Numbered from the stretch's first letter, positions 1 through 10,170 are shown. The stretch: DNA of 32,143 nucleotides from a bacterium (GCA_017633835.1 JAGBOP010000048.1:1-32143); one strand, 5' to 3'. Numbers and translations are program-made. The notes: generated by a model not told the origin, from the letters alone.

Positions 1-2613
1 AAAAATACTGTCATTTGATAGTCCTTGAATAGCACTATTAACTGCATCATTATTACTAAAGACATATTGCGAATAATTAGCATAATCAGTGTTATAGGAT
101 CATGGCCCTAAATTCATCGCATTAAAATAATTAGTAATCGCGGTTTGCAATTCATTATGAATCGTAGTTAATTGTTGGTCAAGTGTTGGTAAATTATAAA
201 AACTAGCACTTGACAATTTAGTAGCATTGTTATATAAATTAGCAGCGTTATTAGTAAACGAAGTAACACTTAACGTATTAGCAAAATTTAAGTAATAAAT
301 GTAATAACTTAAATATGGATAAATAACACTACTACTTAAATCGATGGCATATGGATATGCAGGTCTAATTCCATTTTCATGAAAGTAAGTTCCAACCCCA
401 TACGAAGTATTACCCGATTCGTTGCTGGTAGTATTTTGAGTATAAGTTTGTAAGACTTGTTTTTTAAAAGTATTTTCGTTAGTTTGTTCAGTTAAATAAT
501 CGTGTTGAGTAATGATAATTTGCAATAATGCTAAAGTTGCTTGTTGTTGCTTAGCATTCGTGTTAAAAACATCACTAATGTCATTACTATCAAATAAGTT
601 ATATCCACTTGAAAATAACGGATTATAGTTTGCATCACTCTTAGTGTTATCGAGTTGGGCAGCATAACTTAATAGTAAGCTATTAACATTCGCACTATAA
701 TACGCTTCTAAAGCGTTATATAAATTAATCTTAATATTGGTAGTAACTGTATTGGATGAAATTTGTTCTTGTCGTCACAAAATGTCTTGGGCTAGTGCAT
801 CAAGTCCAGCTTCATAAGCATTGGTAGGATTTGGATAAACTGCAATTGGACTAGCAATTGAACTAGGGTCTTCTTCCGCGGCAATAATCCGGTGATATCC
901 ATCAATAGCAATAACGTGCACTCCATCTCCATCCCTAGTAAAAATATATGGCGATAGTTGGTTATTATTGAATAATAAGTTGAATGATAAGATACTCATC
1001 GTATCATGCTTATAAGGATTAAGAATGTTTGTATTTCAAAAACTAGCTAAATTGTTGCTATTTAATGGTACCCCATTATATAGCAAGTTAGTATACCGTG
1101 GGTTGATAACATTAAAACTACTTCCTGGATTAGTTAAATATGAGGGATAAAATTGTCCACTACTACCATCATTATTCGTTCCATAACTATATAAGAAGTT
1201 GGATAATAAATCTTTGTTTAATGATTGATCACTAATCCCATTAATAATGCTTCCTCCAATTCCACTTGGTAAAGCATTATTGGTATTATTATCAAACATT
1301 AATAAGTTATACCGATTTAAAGCAGCTGCTGAATAAGATGGTAAATAAGAACTATATGCTTCATACGAAGAAGATGAAGAACTAGATGAAGCGATTGATG
1401 CTCCATTAGTCATAAAGTAACCAGTTTGGGTATTACCAACATTACCAAGGTTATAAAAATTAAAGCCCCCGGTAATTTGTTGATCATTATAAACATTAGT
1501 CTTACCAACCCAGTTATCAATGCTAGGACTTACATAAGTTCCATTACTATCAATAAAGCCATTAGGATTGCTTTTGCTTTCTGGTTGTAAATAATCATAT
1601 AAGTGTGAATCAAATTGGTTATTAGCAATACTTCCAAATTGCGGAAATTCCAAATTATTAGAAGTAGGCAAACTAGTAAAGTATTTTGTATTGTAAATAC
1701 TATTACTTGCATCTAAGTTGTTCGAACTATTCTTGGTATAGTATTGATACAAAATACTTGAAGCAATAAATGGTTCATCATGAATGATTCATTGATCAAA
1801 CACGTATTGGTCAAAGTTTGCTAAGTGTAAATATAAAGTTTGTTGATCACTATTTAAATCAGTGTAAATGTTAGGAAAAAAACCTAAGGAAGTATTAGCA
1901 TCACTACTGGTATCATTTTTGTTTCCTGCCCAGTTAATTGGATTGTTAATAAATGAACTTGATGATACGTCACTGGAATTATCATCTGTTCATTCACTCA
2001 TTGGCAATAAGGAAACATTGCCATTTTCAGTTTTAGTAATGGTTCAAAAACCTAATAAGCTTTTAAAACCAGATAAATTATCACCAAAGATTAAGTTCTT
2101 AAAATCTGATAGTAAAGTGGATGCCATTTGGGATAACAAATAACTTTGTTTGGTTCCCCCTTCGGCATCAAACAAATTAGTTTGTAAATAGTATTCTCAT
2201 TTATCACCGTATTCACTTTTATAGTTGTTAACATCTTTGTTATAAGCAGTGGTAGCAGTGTTTTGAGCAGACGTAAACAATGATTGCACTGTTTTATTAG
2301 TACTATTTTTAAAGTAGTTATAGATTAATTCATCAGTCTTATATGCCATTCACGCACTGTTAGTCGTTGAATTTAATAATGCGTCATTGGCAATATCATT
2401 AATGCTTAGATTAGAAGTAAATCCCTTCTTACCATCATAAGTATCAAGTTGACTAATGGGGGTGGAATTAGACGAAGTAGAATTATTGCTTGATTGGGTA
2501 CAAGACACAACCGCAGTAATCGGTAAAATTGCTAATAAACTTAAACTAGAATATAAGCCAATTTTCTTTCAAGAAGTTTTAATGTGATGCTTTTTTGCCA
2601 TAATATTATTCAT
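1..2613 (-). CDS. Large surface lipoprotein, 3' end outside the window
   Basis: The frame is open for 871 codons to the window edge once TGA is read as Trp. The N-terminus is a lipoprotein signal: a basic start (MAKKHH at the 2601 ATG), a hydrophobic stretch, and the lipobox VVSC, with the lipidated Cys about residue 34 from that start. I give the first ATG (2613); the ATG at 2601 is in frame and equally plausible, and neither has a clear ribosome site. The mature part starts with a Ser/Asn/Thr-rich linker. It has a run of eight serines near 1375-1400 and is otherwise Asn/Tyr/Ser-rich. An early segment (NYKSEYGDKWEYYL) and a later one (DGDGVHVIAIDGYHRI) recall PrsA/SurA-type foldases, but weakly. 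It should be anchored on the outer face of the membrane. The function is not recognised; binding, folding or antigenic roles are all possible. Confidence 0.85.
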
Positions 2614-2626
2614 TTTATTAAAGATA

Positions 2627-2632
2627 ATTATA
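2627..2632 (-). promoter_or_regulatory. -10 box (TATAAT on the minus strand) for the lipoprotein gene
   Basis: The plus strand reads ATTATA, which is a perfect TATAAT on the minus strand, 14 bases before the first ATG of the lipoprotein. It sits back to back with a plus-strand TATAAT 9 bases away. No clear -35 box is seen, as is common in mycoplasmas. Confidence 0.5.
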
Positions 2633-2641
2633 AAAGGTTGT

Positions 2642-2647
2642 TATAAT
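2642..2647 (+). promoter_or_regulatory. -10 box (TATAAT) for the suf operon
   Basis: A perfect TATAAT about 50 bases before the sufC start gives a leader of roughly 40 bases. It is the only consensus box in the 83-base divergent gap. No obvious operator for an iron or redox regulator is visible. Confidence 0.5.
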
Positions 2648-2696
2648 TACTAACTAAAAAATAAAATTTAAGAAGGCATAATTATAGGATAAAAAG

Positions 2697-3491
2697 ATGT
2701 TACAAGTAAAAGATTTAAATGTTAGTATTGATAAAAAAGTAATTTTAAAGCAGATTAATTTAACAATTGGCAATCACGAAATTGTAAGTTTAGTTGGTCC
2801 AAACGGATGTGGTAAAACTACGATTTTAAAAGCTATCTTCAATCACTTTACCATCAAGAAAACAGGCCAAGTTATTTTTGATGATAAAGATATTACAAAT
2901 AGTTTACCGCAAGAAATTGCCAAATGTGGCATTCACATGATGCAACAAAATCCCGAAACCATTGTTGGTTTAAAAACGATGGATTTATTGCAAGCATTAT
3001 TAAAAAACCAAGACAAAACCAAACAAATGAGTGATTTTTATGTGAAAGTATTAAAACGCTTAAGTGATCTTGGTTTAACCAATGACATTTTGGAACGGGA
3101 AGTTAATTTTAACTGATCGGGGGGTGAAAAAAAGAAATTCCAAGTTCTATTAATGGAATTATGTGCCCCTAAATTAATTTTGATTGATGAAATTGATACG
3201 GGACTTGATGTTGATGCATTAAAGAAAGTGTGTGAATTAATTAAGCAATATTACGATAATCACCCTGATACCAGTATTATCGTCATTTCGCACTCTAACT
3301 TTATTTATCACTATCTAACTCCGAACCATGCTTATTTAATTTTGAATAAGCATGTAGTTAAAGAAGGTACGTACGAATTAGTCAAAGATATTGCTGATCA
3401 TGGATACGCAAAATATAAACAAGCATTAAAAGACGATAATAATGATGATGAATTTGATAACCAAAATTATCAAGACGAATTAAAAATGTAA
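2697..3491 (+). CDS. sufC: SufC, Fe-S cluster assembly ATPase
   Basis: Cytosolic ABC-type ATPase of the SufBCD scaffold. It hydrolyses ATP to drive shape changes in SufB/SufD during Fe-S cluster building. It is 264 residues, the normal length. The Walker A is GPNGCGKT (34-41), the signature is SGGEKKK (SufC-type, with its Trp encoded by TGA at 3114), the Walker B is [12 protein letters not shown], and the switch His lies in ISHSN. The long acidic tail ([11 protein letters not shown]) is unusual. It is the first gene of the suf operon and ends 2 bases before sufD. Identification is secure because the signature and the GLD after Walker B are typical of SufC and the neighbours are all Suf genes. 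Confidence 0.96.
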
Positions 3492-3493
3492 TT

Positions 3494-4132
3494 ATGAATA
3501 ATGAAATTTATTTAATTAATAATGAAAATGATTTAATTACGTTAGAAAAACGATTTAAATCATACCGCATTAGCCAGCCGGAACAACAATTAAAGTTTAC
3601 GTTCATTGATTTAAGCAAAATGGACTATGCCCTTGATTGAACATTCCATTTAGAAGAAAACAATAATAAACTAACGGTTAATTATTTTTGCTTAAATCAA
3701 GATCATTACCGGAAAACAATTAAACTAACTGCGATTCATAACGTGGAACATACTTATTCCTATATTTTTTACCATGGAATTAGTTTTCACCATGCTTTTA
3801 CTAATTTAGGACTATGTTCAAAGAACAATATTAAACCACTTGCTAACATCTATAGTGAACAAGAAATTAAAAATGTCATTATGGATGAAGCAGTGTTTAG
3901 TGGGATTCCCCAAATTGATGTTGCTAACAATAGTTTTACTAGTGCTCACAAGTTATTAGTGGGTACAGTTGACAAAGAAGAATTGTTTTATTTAGACGCT
4001 TTAGGAATCGAAAATAGTTTAAATATTTTGTTAAAAACTTTATATAAATCGTTTATTATGGAAAAAAAAGATGATAATTTAAATATAGATATATGGAGAG
4101 AAATAGAAAATGCCAGTACTAAAAAACTATAA
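3494..4132 (+). CDS. sufD: Short SufD-like scaffold subunit
   Basis: Partner of SufB in the SufBCD cluster-building complex. It has only 212 residues, about half the usual 400 or more, because the N-terminal helical part and much of the beta-helix are absent. The C-terminal half is recognisable: residues 136-171 carry SGIPQIDV, then SAHKLLVG, then KEELFYLDALGI. These match the SufD/SufB core pattern, with His152 at the place of the conserved SufD His (E. coli His360). The start ATG lies 2 bases after the sufC stop, and the gene overlaps the next one by 23 bases, so it is probably translationally coupled. It is intact rather than broken: the whole frame is open and uses TGA for Trp. The assignment rests on the C-terminal motif and on gene order. 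Confidence 0.82.
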
Positions 4133-5318
4133 AAAAGATTTTCCTTGATTCGAAAACAACAAAAATTTAGTTTACTTGGACAATGCTGCTACCACTTTAA
4201 AGCCAATGTCCATGATCAAAGCTGTTAACGAATATTACGAAAAGTTATCTGCTAATCCTCACAGTGACAATGATTTAGCAATGAAAGTTAAGAAAGGAAT
4301 GGATGAAACCAGAAAACTATTAGCGAAATATCTTGAAGCTGATATTGATGAAGTATTCTTCACCAGTGGTTCCACCGAAAGTGTTAGCTTAGTTGCTAAT
4401 TCCATGTTAGATATTTTGAACGAAGGTGATGAAATCGTTCTAACTTACTTGGAACACGACTCTGATGTAGTTCCATGACTAAGACTAAAGCAACGCAAGA
4501 ATGTAAAGTTAGTCTTTGTTGGTAAAGACTCAACTTTCGTTACTGCAGAAGAAATTAAGAATGCTTTAACTCCTAAAACACGGTTAGTTTGCTTTACCGG
4601 TGCTTCAAATTTACTTGCTGATGAAGTAGACATTCGCAAGATTGTTGATACCATTAAACAATTCAACCCTAAAATTTTTGTCCTTTGCGATACTACTCAA
4701 TACATTGAACACTTCCCAGTAAGATGCCACTACAACAAATTTGACTTCTGCGTAGGTAGTGGTCACAAGATGATTGCTCCAACTGGAACTGGATTCTTAT
4801 ACATTAAGAAGGAATGATATGACATCATGACTCCATTAAAGTATGGGGGAGACATGAACTCTGAAATTAGTGAAACCGGCTTTAAATATGCACAAGGACC
4901 ACACAAATTTGAAGGTGGAACACCAAATGCTGCAGGTTTATATGCATGAAAAGAATCCCTAAAATACTTGCTAGCAATTGGTGCTGACAAGATTATTAAG
5001 CGGGAAAAGGATTTAAAGGAATACTTCTTAAAACACATGCCAAAGAGAAGTGACTTTGTTCTTTATAGTAAGAGCCCAGCTACCCCATTAATTACCTTTA
5101 ACTTCATGGATAAAGATGGTAAACCAGTTGACTTCCACAGCGTGGAACGTTACTTCGCTAAGAACAATATTGTTGTTCGGGGTGGATTAGCATCTGCTAG
5201 TTTAGCAAAATACCCATTACACGTTGATGGAGTAATTCGAGCAAGTATGCTATTCTACAACGACTACGAAGATATTGATCGTTTAATCCAAGTATTAAAC
5301 AAGTTCCCAAAACACTAA
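4110..5318 (+). CDS. sufS: SufS-like cysteine desulfurase 1 (catalytic Cys replaced by Ser)
   Basis: PLP-dependent class-V aminotransferase fold, 402 residues, full length. SufS takes sulfur from cysteine as a persulfide for Fe-S assembly. Conserved parts seen: YLDNAATTLKP near the N-terminus, TSGSTES, the PLP-stacking His116 (EHDSDVVPW), the Asp in CDTTQ, the PLP Lys220 (GSGHK), the EGGTPN loop (268-273) that in the family contacts the partner subunit's cofactor, and RASMLFYN near the end. At the catalytic position the family has R-x-G-H-H-C. Here it is R357-GGLA-Ser362, so the sulfur-carrying Cys is absent, and no other Cys lies nearby. His343, which matches the B. subtilis SufS His that swaps zinc with SufU, is kept. 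It overlaps sufD by 23 bases. It may be inactive alone and act as partner of the next gene product. Confidence 0.92.
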
Positions 5319-5354
5319 TAAATTCCCATTAGTAAAAAGAATTATGGCAAAAGG

Positions 5355-6542
5355 ATGAAACAAGTAAAAACAACAAATTGAAGACAATATTTCCCATGAT
5401 TTAAATACCACAAGAATTTAGTTTACCTTGACAATGCTGCTACTAGTTTAAAGCCAATGACAATGATTAAAAAAGTTAATTGGTACATGCAAAATGTCAA
5501 TGCATTAGTTACAAATAATCCATTAACTAAAAATGATAAGATTGCCACACAATGCTTTAAAAATGCAAAGAAAACTTTAGCAAAATTCTTGCAAGCAAAA
5601 CCAAGTGAAGTACTGTACAGTACAGGTAGTACAGAATCGTTAAACTTCATTGCTAATTTACTTTATGATGAATTAAAACCAGGGGATGAAATTGTTATTC
5701 ATTACATGGAACACGGTTCAAACCTACTTCCATGATATAAACTACGTGACCAAAAACAAATCAAGATTGTTTTAGTTGGTAAAGAAGAAGTAATTCCTAC
5801 TCCCCAATTATATGCTAATGCCATTACAAGCAAAACAAAAATAGTGGCATTTGCTGGAGCAAGTAATTTACTTGCTAATTTAGTTGACATTAAGAAAATA
5901 GTTGCTAGCATTAAAAAAATTAATCCCAATATTTGGTGTGTAGTTGATGCAACGCAACAACTTGAACACTTCCCAGCTAATTGTCACCAAACTAAATGTG
6001 ATTTTTTAGTTGGTAGTGCTCACAAATTAGTTGGCCCAACGGGCCTTGGTTTTACTTATATCAGCAGTGAAGCCCAACAACGTTTAAACTTTGATTTAAA
6101 GGCATATGAAGTAGCACATTATATTGACTATGATATGCCTGCTATCGTTGGTTTTGATAGCTCATTGCAATTATGAATGAAGATTGGGTATCAAAACATT
6201 GCTCGTCATGAAAAAAGTTTAAAAGAATATTTTTTAAAACACGTAGATTTGTCCAAAATTATTTTGTATACTCCTAGTGCTGATTCCCCGTTAATTACTT
6301 TCAATATCTATGATGATAAACACCAAATTATTGATGGTCAAGATATTGAATATTATCTAGGCAAGAAAGGAATTTTTTGCCGCAGTTCATTATCTTGTGC
6401 AAAATTAGCTTGTTATCCATTACATGCTCACTCCGTCGTGCGAGCAAGTGTAATGTTCTATAACAATCGCAGCGATATTAACAAGTTAATTAAAGCAATT
6501 AACAACTTTAAACCAGGAGATGAATTAAATGGACTTGTATAA
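5355..6542 (+). CDS. SufS-like cysteine desulfurase 2 (keeps the Cys, lacks the TPN loop)
   Basis: Paralogue of the preceding gene, 395 residues, same fold: YLDNAATSLKP, STGSTES, EHGSNLLPW (PLP-stacking His), DATQQ, and GSAHK with PLP Lys224. The catalytic Cys is present as Cys348 in R343-SSLS-C. However, the section between the PLP Lys and KSLKEYF is 17 residues shorter than in its neighbour. The conserved FE-(G/A)-G-T-P loop has become MPAIVG. The zinc-swap His is Gln329. The start ATG at 5355 follows AAAGG directly, which is too close for a normal ribosome site. It is the only upstream ATG in frame, and its N-terminus aligns with the paralogue. The gap to the previous gene is 36 bases, and the gene overlaps sufU by 14. 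It could be a half-active partner or a diverging desulfurase. Confidence 0.9.
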
Positions 6543-6999
6543 TGATAAGAACTTTGTCCGGTCGTTAATTATTGACCATGCAACCAGACCAGTTAATTTA
6601 ATTACCAAAGACAAAGTTCCCACCAATGATGATACTTTTTGCTATAAAACTATTACTGACACATGCACTGATGACTTGACATTAGTTTTAAGTACTAATG
6701 CATCAACAATCATTGGTGCATCTTTTTATGGCATCGGATGTGCAATTAGCACCTCATCCATTGATTTGTTATGCAATCAATTGCTAAATAAGGACTTTGA
6801 AACAGCCAAAAAAATTCTAACTGCTTATTTTCAAATGATTGAAAATGGACAAGTAACTGATGATGCTTTACTAGGCGATCTAGTAGTATTTAAAAATATT
6901 TATAAACAACAAAATCGCATTATGTGTGCCAAAAGTTGTGCACTTAGTGCAACAAAAATTATTGAAGATATTAAGAACCATGAGCATGAAAATAATTAA
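6529..6999 (+). CDS. sufU: SufU, zinc-dependent sulfurtransferase
   Basis: Accepts sulfur from SufS and passes it to the SufBCD scaffold. It has the IscU-like fold with a bound zinc in Gram-positive relatives. It is 156 residues, the normal length. The ligand and acceptor residues are all there: Cys46-x-Asp48 (TCTDD), Cys71 (GIGCAIS) and Cys133 (RIMCA). The SufU-type insertion between the second and third Cys, absent from IscU, is also present. It overlaps sufS-like 2 by 14 bases and sufB by 20, so translation is probably coupled. Identification is firm from the Cys pattern plus the operon. Confidence 0.93.
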   Translation: MDLYNDKNFVRSLIIDHATRPVNLITKDKVPTNDDTFCYKTITDTCTDDLTLVLSTNASTIIGASFYGIGCAISTSSIDLLCNQLLNKDFETAKKILTAYFQMIENGQVTDDALLGDLVVFKNIYKQQNRIMCAKSCALSATKIIEDIKNHEHENN

Positions 7000-8326
7000 T
7001 ACAGGTTTTGGTATTAACGAAAATACCATTCGCCAAATTTCCAAATTAAAAAATGAACCAGAGTGAATGCTAAACTTCCGCTTAAATGGTTATCATGATT
7101 TTGAACGACTTAGCATTCCCAAATGGGGACCAAATTTATCATTCCTTGACTTTGATAAATTTATTTATTATTCCAAATACGATACTACCAAACAAAAGAA
7201 ATGAGAAGATTTACCAGCTAACATTCGGGATACTTTCGAAAAATTACATGTTAACCAAGAAGAAGCAAAGTATTTAAATGGACTTGAAACGCAACTAGAT
7301 AGTGAAATGGTTTATTCCCAAGTCTTTAAAGAAACCGCACTAAAGAACGTAATTTATACAGATCTTGATAGTGCAGTAAAAAATTATCCAGAATTAGTGC
7401 AAAAATATTTAGGGAAATTAATTTACAGTAAAGAACATAAATTTGCTGCTTTAAATGCCGCAGTATGATCAGGAGGTACTTTTATTTATGTTCCTAAAAA
7501 TACCACTGTTAATTTACCATTACATACTTATTTCCGGATTAATAACAAGAACGTTGGTCAATTTGAACGTACTTTAATCATTGTTGATGATAATAGTTCA
7601 TTGCAATACATCGAAGGATGTACTGCTCCTATTTACAGTGAAGATAACTTACATGCTGCATGCGTTGAAGTATATGTGGGTAAGAATGCCAAAATGCAAT
7701 ATACCACGGTACAAAACTGAAGTGATAACGTCTTAAACTTAGTCACTAAGCGTGCCAAAGTAGACGCTTATGGTTACATGTCGTGAATTGATGGTAATTT
7801 AGGATCACGCATTAACATGAAGTATCCATGCACCATTTTAAGCGGGGAATATGCAAGTGCGGAATGCGTTTCAATTGCAGTTAGTCATAACAACATTGAA
7901 CAAGATACGGGGGCGAAAATGATTCATACTGCTCCGCACACTAGAAGTACCATTATTTCTAAAACGATTGCCAGCGGGAATGGAATTGCTAATTACCGGG
8001 GTTGAGTGGAAATTAAAAAAGATGCTAGCAATAGTTACGCTCACGTTAAATGCGATTCCTTGTTTTTAAATGAAAATAGTAAGGGTTTAACTTACCCATA
8101 TGAATCTATTCAAAATAGTACTTCGTCCGTAGAACACGAAGCATACATTAGTAAGTTAAACCAAGAAAATATGTTCTATTTAACTTCTTTAGGTATTGAT
8201 CACGATACGGCTAAGAATTTAATGTTAGTGGGATTTATTGCTCCATTTTCCAATAAACTACCATTAGAATACAGCATTGAATTAAATCGGTTATTAGAAC
8301 TAAATATTGATAAGGATGATGATTAA
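6980..8326 (+). CDS. sufB: SufB, Fe-S cluster scaffold subunit
   Basis: Main scaffold protein of SufBCD, on which the nascent cluster is assembled. It has 448 residues, typical of SufB. Motifs seen are [10 protein letters not shown], the Cys of EGCTAP (Cys214, equal to E. coli Cys254), [17 protein letters not shown] (Cys358, equal to E. coli Cys405, the presumed acceptor on the SufB-SufD face), and EHEAYISKL with the downstream Y-L-x-S-x-G-I. Two in-frame ATGs, 6980 and 6986, lie inside the sufU end; I use the first. Several TGA codons are read as Trp. It is followed after only 10 bases by proS. Unlike the neighbouring SufS pair and SufD, it looks fully conserved. Confidence 0.96.
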
Positions 8327-8336
8327 ATAAATAATT

Positions 8337-9776
8337 ATGGAAAATAATAATCAAAATAGTGCTATTACTGCCCAAGAAGTAAATTTTGCTAAGTGATATG
8401 ATGATGTATTAAAGAACGCAGATTTAATTCACTACAGTGAAGTTAAAGGTACGGTGGTATTTAATCCAAATGCAACCACCATTTGGGAAAAAATCAAAGC
8501 CAAAATAGACCAATACTTTAAACCATTAGGAATTAAAAACTTAATGATGCCAACCTTAATTCCGTACGAAGATTTTTTGTTGGAAAAACAACATTTATCT
8601 GGGTTTGCACCTGAAATGTTTATTGTTACTAAGAATGCAGTTGGTGAAGAAAGCAGTGCATTGGATTCCCAAAAGTTAGTATTAAGACCAACTAGTGAAA
8701 TTTTATTCTGCCGGTATTTCAAAGATACGTTGGTTTCATATTCGCAATTACCATTTAAATTTAATCAATGAGCTAACGTCTTTCGCGTTGAAAAAAATAC
8801 CCGTCCATTCTTACGCACAAGTGAATTTTATTGACAAGAAATGCACTCCATTCATGCAAGTGAACAAGAAGCCATTGACTTTGCCAAAAAACTAAATGAA
8901 GTATATACAACGTTCATTGAAAATGATTTAAACATTCCAGTTTTAAATGGCACCAAAACTGAATATGAACGTTTTGCGGGGGCGGAAGAAACCTATACGT
9001 GTGAAGCTTTAATGCCTGATGGTCAAGCACTGCAATGTGCAACCTCACACTTCTTAGGGCAAAACTTTGTCAAACCTTATAAAGTAATGTACCGTAATGA
9101 AAACAACGAAGTAGTCTATCCATATCAAACTTCAGCTGGAATTTCTACCCGGATTATTGGAGCCATCATCATGACTCACAGTGATAATAAAGGTTTGGTT
9201 TTACCATGAGCAGTTGCTTTTATTAGATTTGCAATTTGTTTACTAAATAGCAATGATGAAATGATTGCATATGCTAATAAACTAAAAGATATGCTTCATG
9301 ATGACGACGTAGTAATTGATCTTGAAAACAAAGGACTAGGCTTTAAGATTAAAAAATACGAAGCATTAGGTTGTCCATTCATTTTACTAGTTGGTAAAAA
9401 AGAAATGGAAACCAACACTATCACGGTTATTAACCGTCTTGATGATGTTAAAGTTACTTATCCAATGACTGATTTTGTTGACAAATTGCCAACTTTAATT
9501 CAACAATACAACCAATTATTAAGAGCAAAAGCAAATAAGATTCTTGATCACGGGATTGAAGTATGTCATACTTTAGACGAAGTTAAACAAGCAATTGCTA
9601 ATAAGCACATTGCTTTAGCTCCCTGAGCTGGCACTGTTGATGAAGAAAAACAATTCAAAAAAGAAACTACTTTTAGTACGAGATGCATTAAAGAAGTAAA
9701 CACTGATCCAAACGTTAAATGCATTTATACAAATAAACCAGCTTTATATTGAGTATATTTTGCAAAAGCATATTAA
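8337..9776 (+). CDS. proS: Prolyl-tRNA synthetase, eukaryote/archaeal type
   Basis: Class II aminoacyl-tRNA synthetase that charges tRNA-Pro. It has 479 residues and no bacterial editing insertion between motifs 2 and 3, so it belongs to the eukaryote/archaeal-like ProRS type found in mycoplasmas. Seen: RPTSE, motif 2 (FRVEKNTRPFLRTSEFYWQE), the FAGAEETYTCEALMPDG loop, SHFLGQNF, motif 3 (STRIIGAIIMTHSDNKGL), an anticodon-binding domain, and the typical C-terminal Tyr (FAKAY). The ATG start is 10 bases after sufB, so it is probably transcribed with the suf operon. Confidence 0.96.
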
Positions 9777-9814
9777 TAAACTAATATAATTATTAAAAAT
9801 TGAGAACTATTATT

Positions 9815-10108
9815 ATGGATAATACAAACAACAATAATTATTCAGTTACTAGTTTATTTACTCCTGACCAAATCAAGAAAATAAATGATATTTTTCAAAA
9901 GCAAAAAATCAACATTAATATTACTGATCCAAAGCAACTAGATAAAAAGTTAGTTGACTTTGGAATTGATTCATTATCAGTGCTCCCATTAATTCTTGAT
10001 ATTGAAAAAGAATTTAATATTCACCTTGATGATGATAAGTTAGCAAATATTACTGACTTGCGGAGTATGCTTGATCTTGTTTATGATACAATTCATCATA
10101 AACAATAA
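9815..10108 (+). CDS. acpP: Acyl carrier protein
   Basis: Small four-helix carrier protein of 97 residues. The phosphopantetheine site is Ser53 in DFGIDSLS, followed by the usual acidic helix (DIEKEFNIHLDDD). The N-terminus has an extra Asn-rich stretch of about 15 residues. An upstream in-frame TTG (9800) exists, but the ATG at 9815 is the better start. In mycoplasmas, which mostly lack fatty acid synthesis, the role of ACP is unclear; it may serve acyl transfer or, through ISD11-like partners elsewhere in life, Fe-S assembly. Its position 38 bases after proS, at the end of the suf transcript, is notable, but no functional link is shown. Confidence 0.88.
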   Translation: MDNTNNNNYSVTSLFTPDQIKKINDIFQKQKININITDPKQLDKKLVDFGIDSLSVLPLILDIEKEFNIHLDDDKLANITDLRSMLDLVYDTIHHKQ

Positions 10109-10145
10109 AAAAAGTTAATTTTTTTTAATTTTGCTTTAAAATTAT

Positions 10146-10162
10146 AGAAGGAACATCCTTCT
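10146..10162 (+). terminator. Hairpin before tRNA-Trp, possible weak terminator of the suf-proS-acpP unit
   Basis: AGAAGGA, a 3-base loop, then TCCTTCT form a perfect 7-bp stem followed by TTAATTTT. It ends 8 bases before the tRNA. It could end the upstream transcript or be a processing structure in the tRNA leader; the T tail is poor. Confidence 0.45.
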
Positions 10163-10170
10163 TTAATTTT

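Noticed and set aside
1363..1400. Serine repeat as a phase-variable simple repeat
   Set aside because: The eight serines use mixed codons and do not form a pure nucleotide repeat likely to slip.
1..2613. The lipoprotein frame as a series of broken genes
   Set aside because: All apparent stops are TGA. The frame is continuous for 871 codons with TGA as Trp and no TAA or TAG.
5344..5355. Start of SufS-like 2 at the ATG at 5344
   Set aside because: It is out of frame with the coding sequence; the ATG at 5355 is in frame and its N-terminus aligns with the paralogue.
4110..6542. The two SufS-like genes as one duplicated gene in early decay (plain pseudogenes)
   Set aside because: Both are full-length, without TAA, TAG or frameshift, and each keeps a different set of conserved residues. 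Random decay would be expected to damage the frames.
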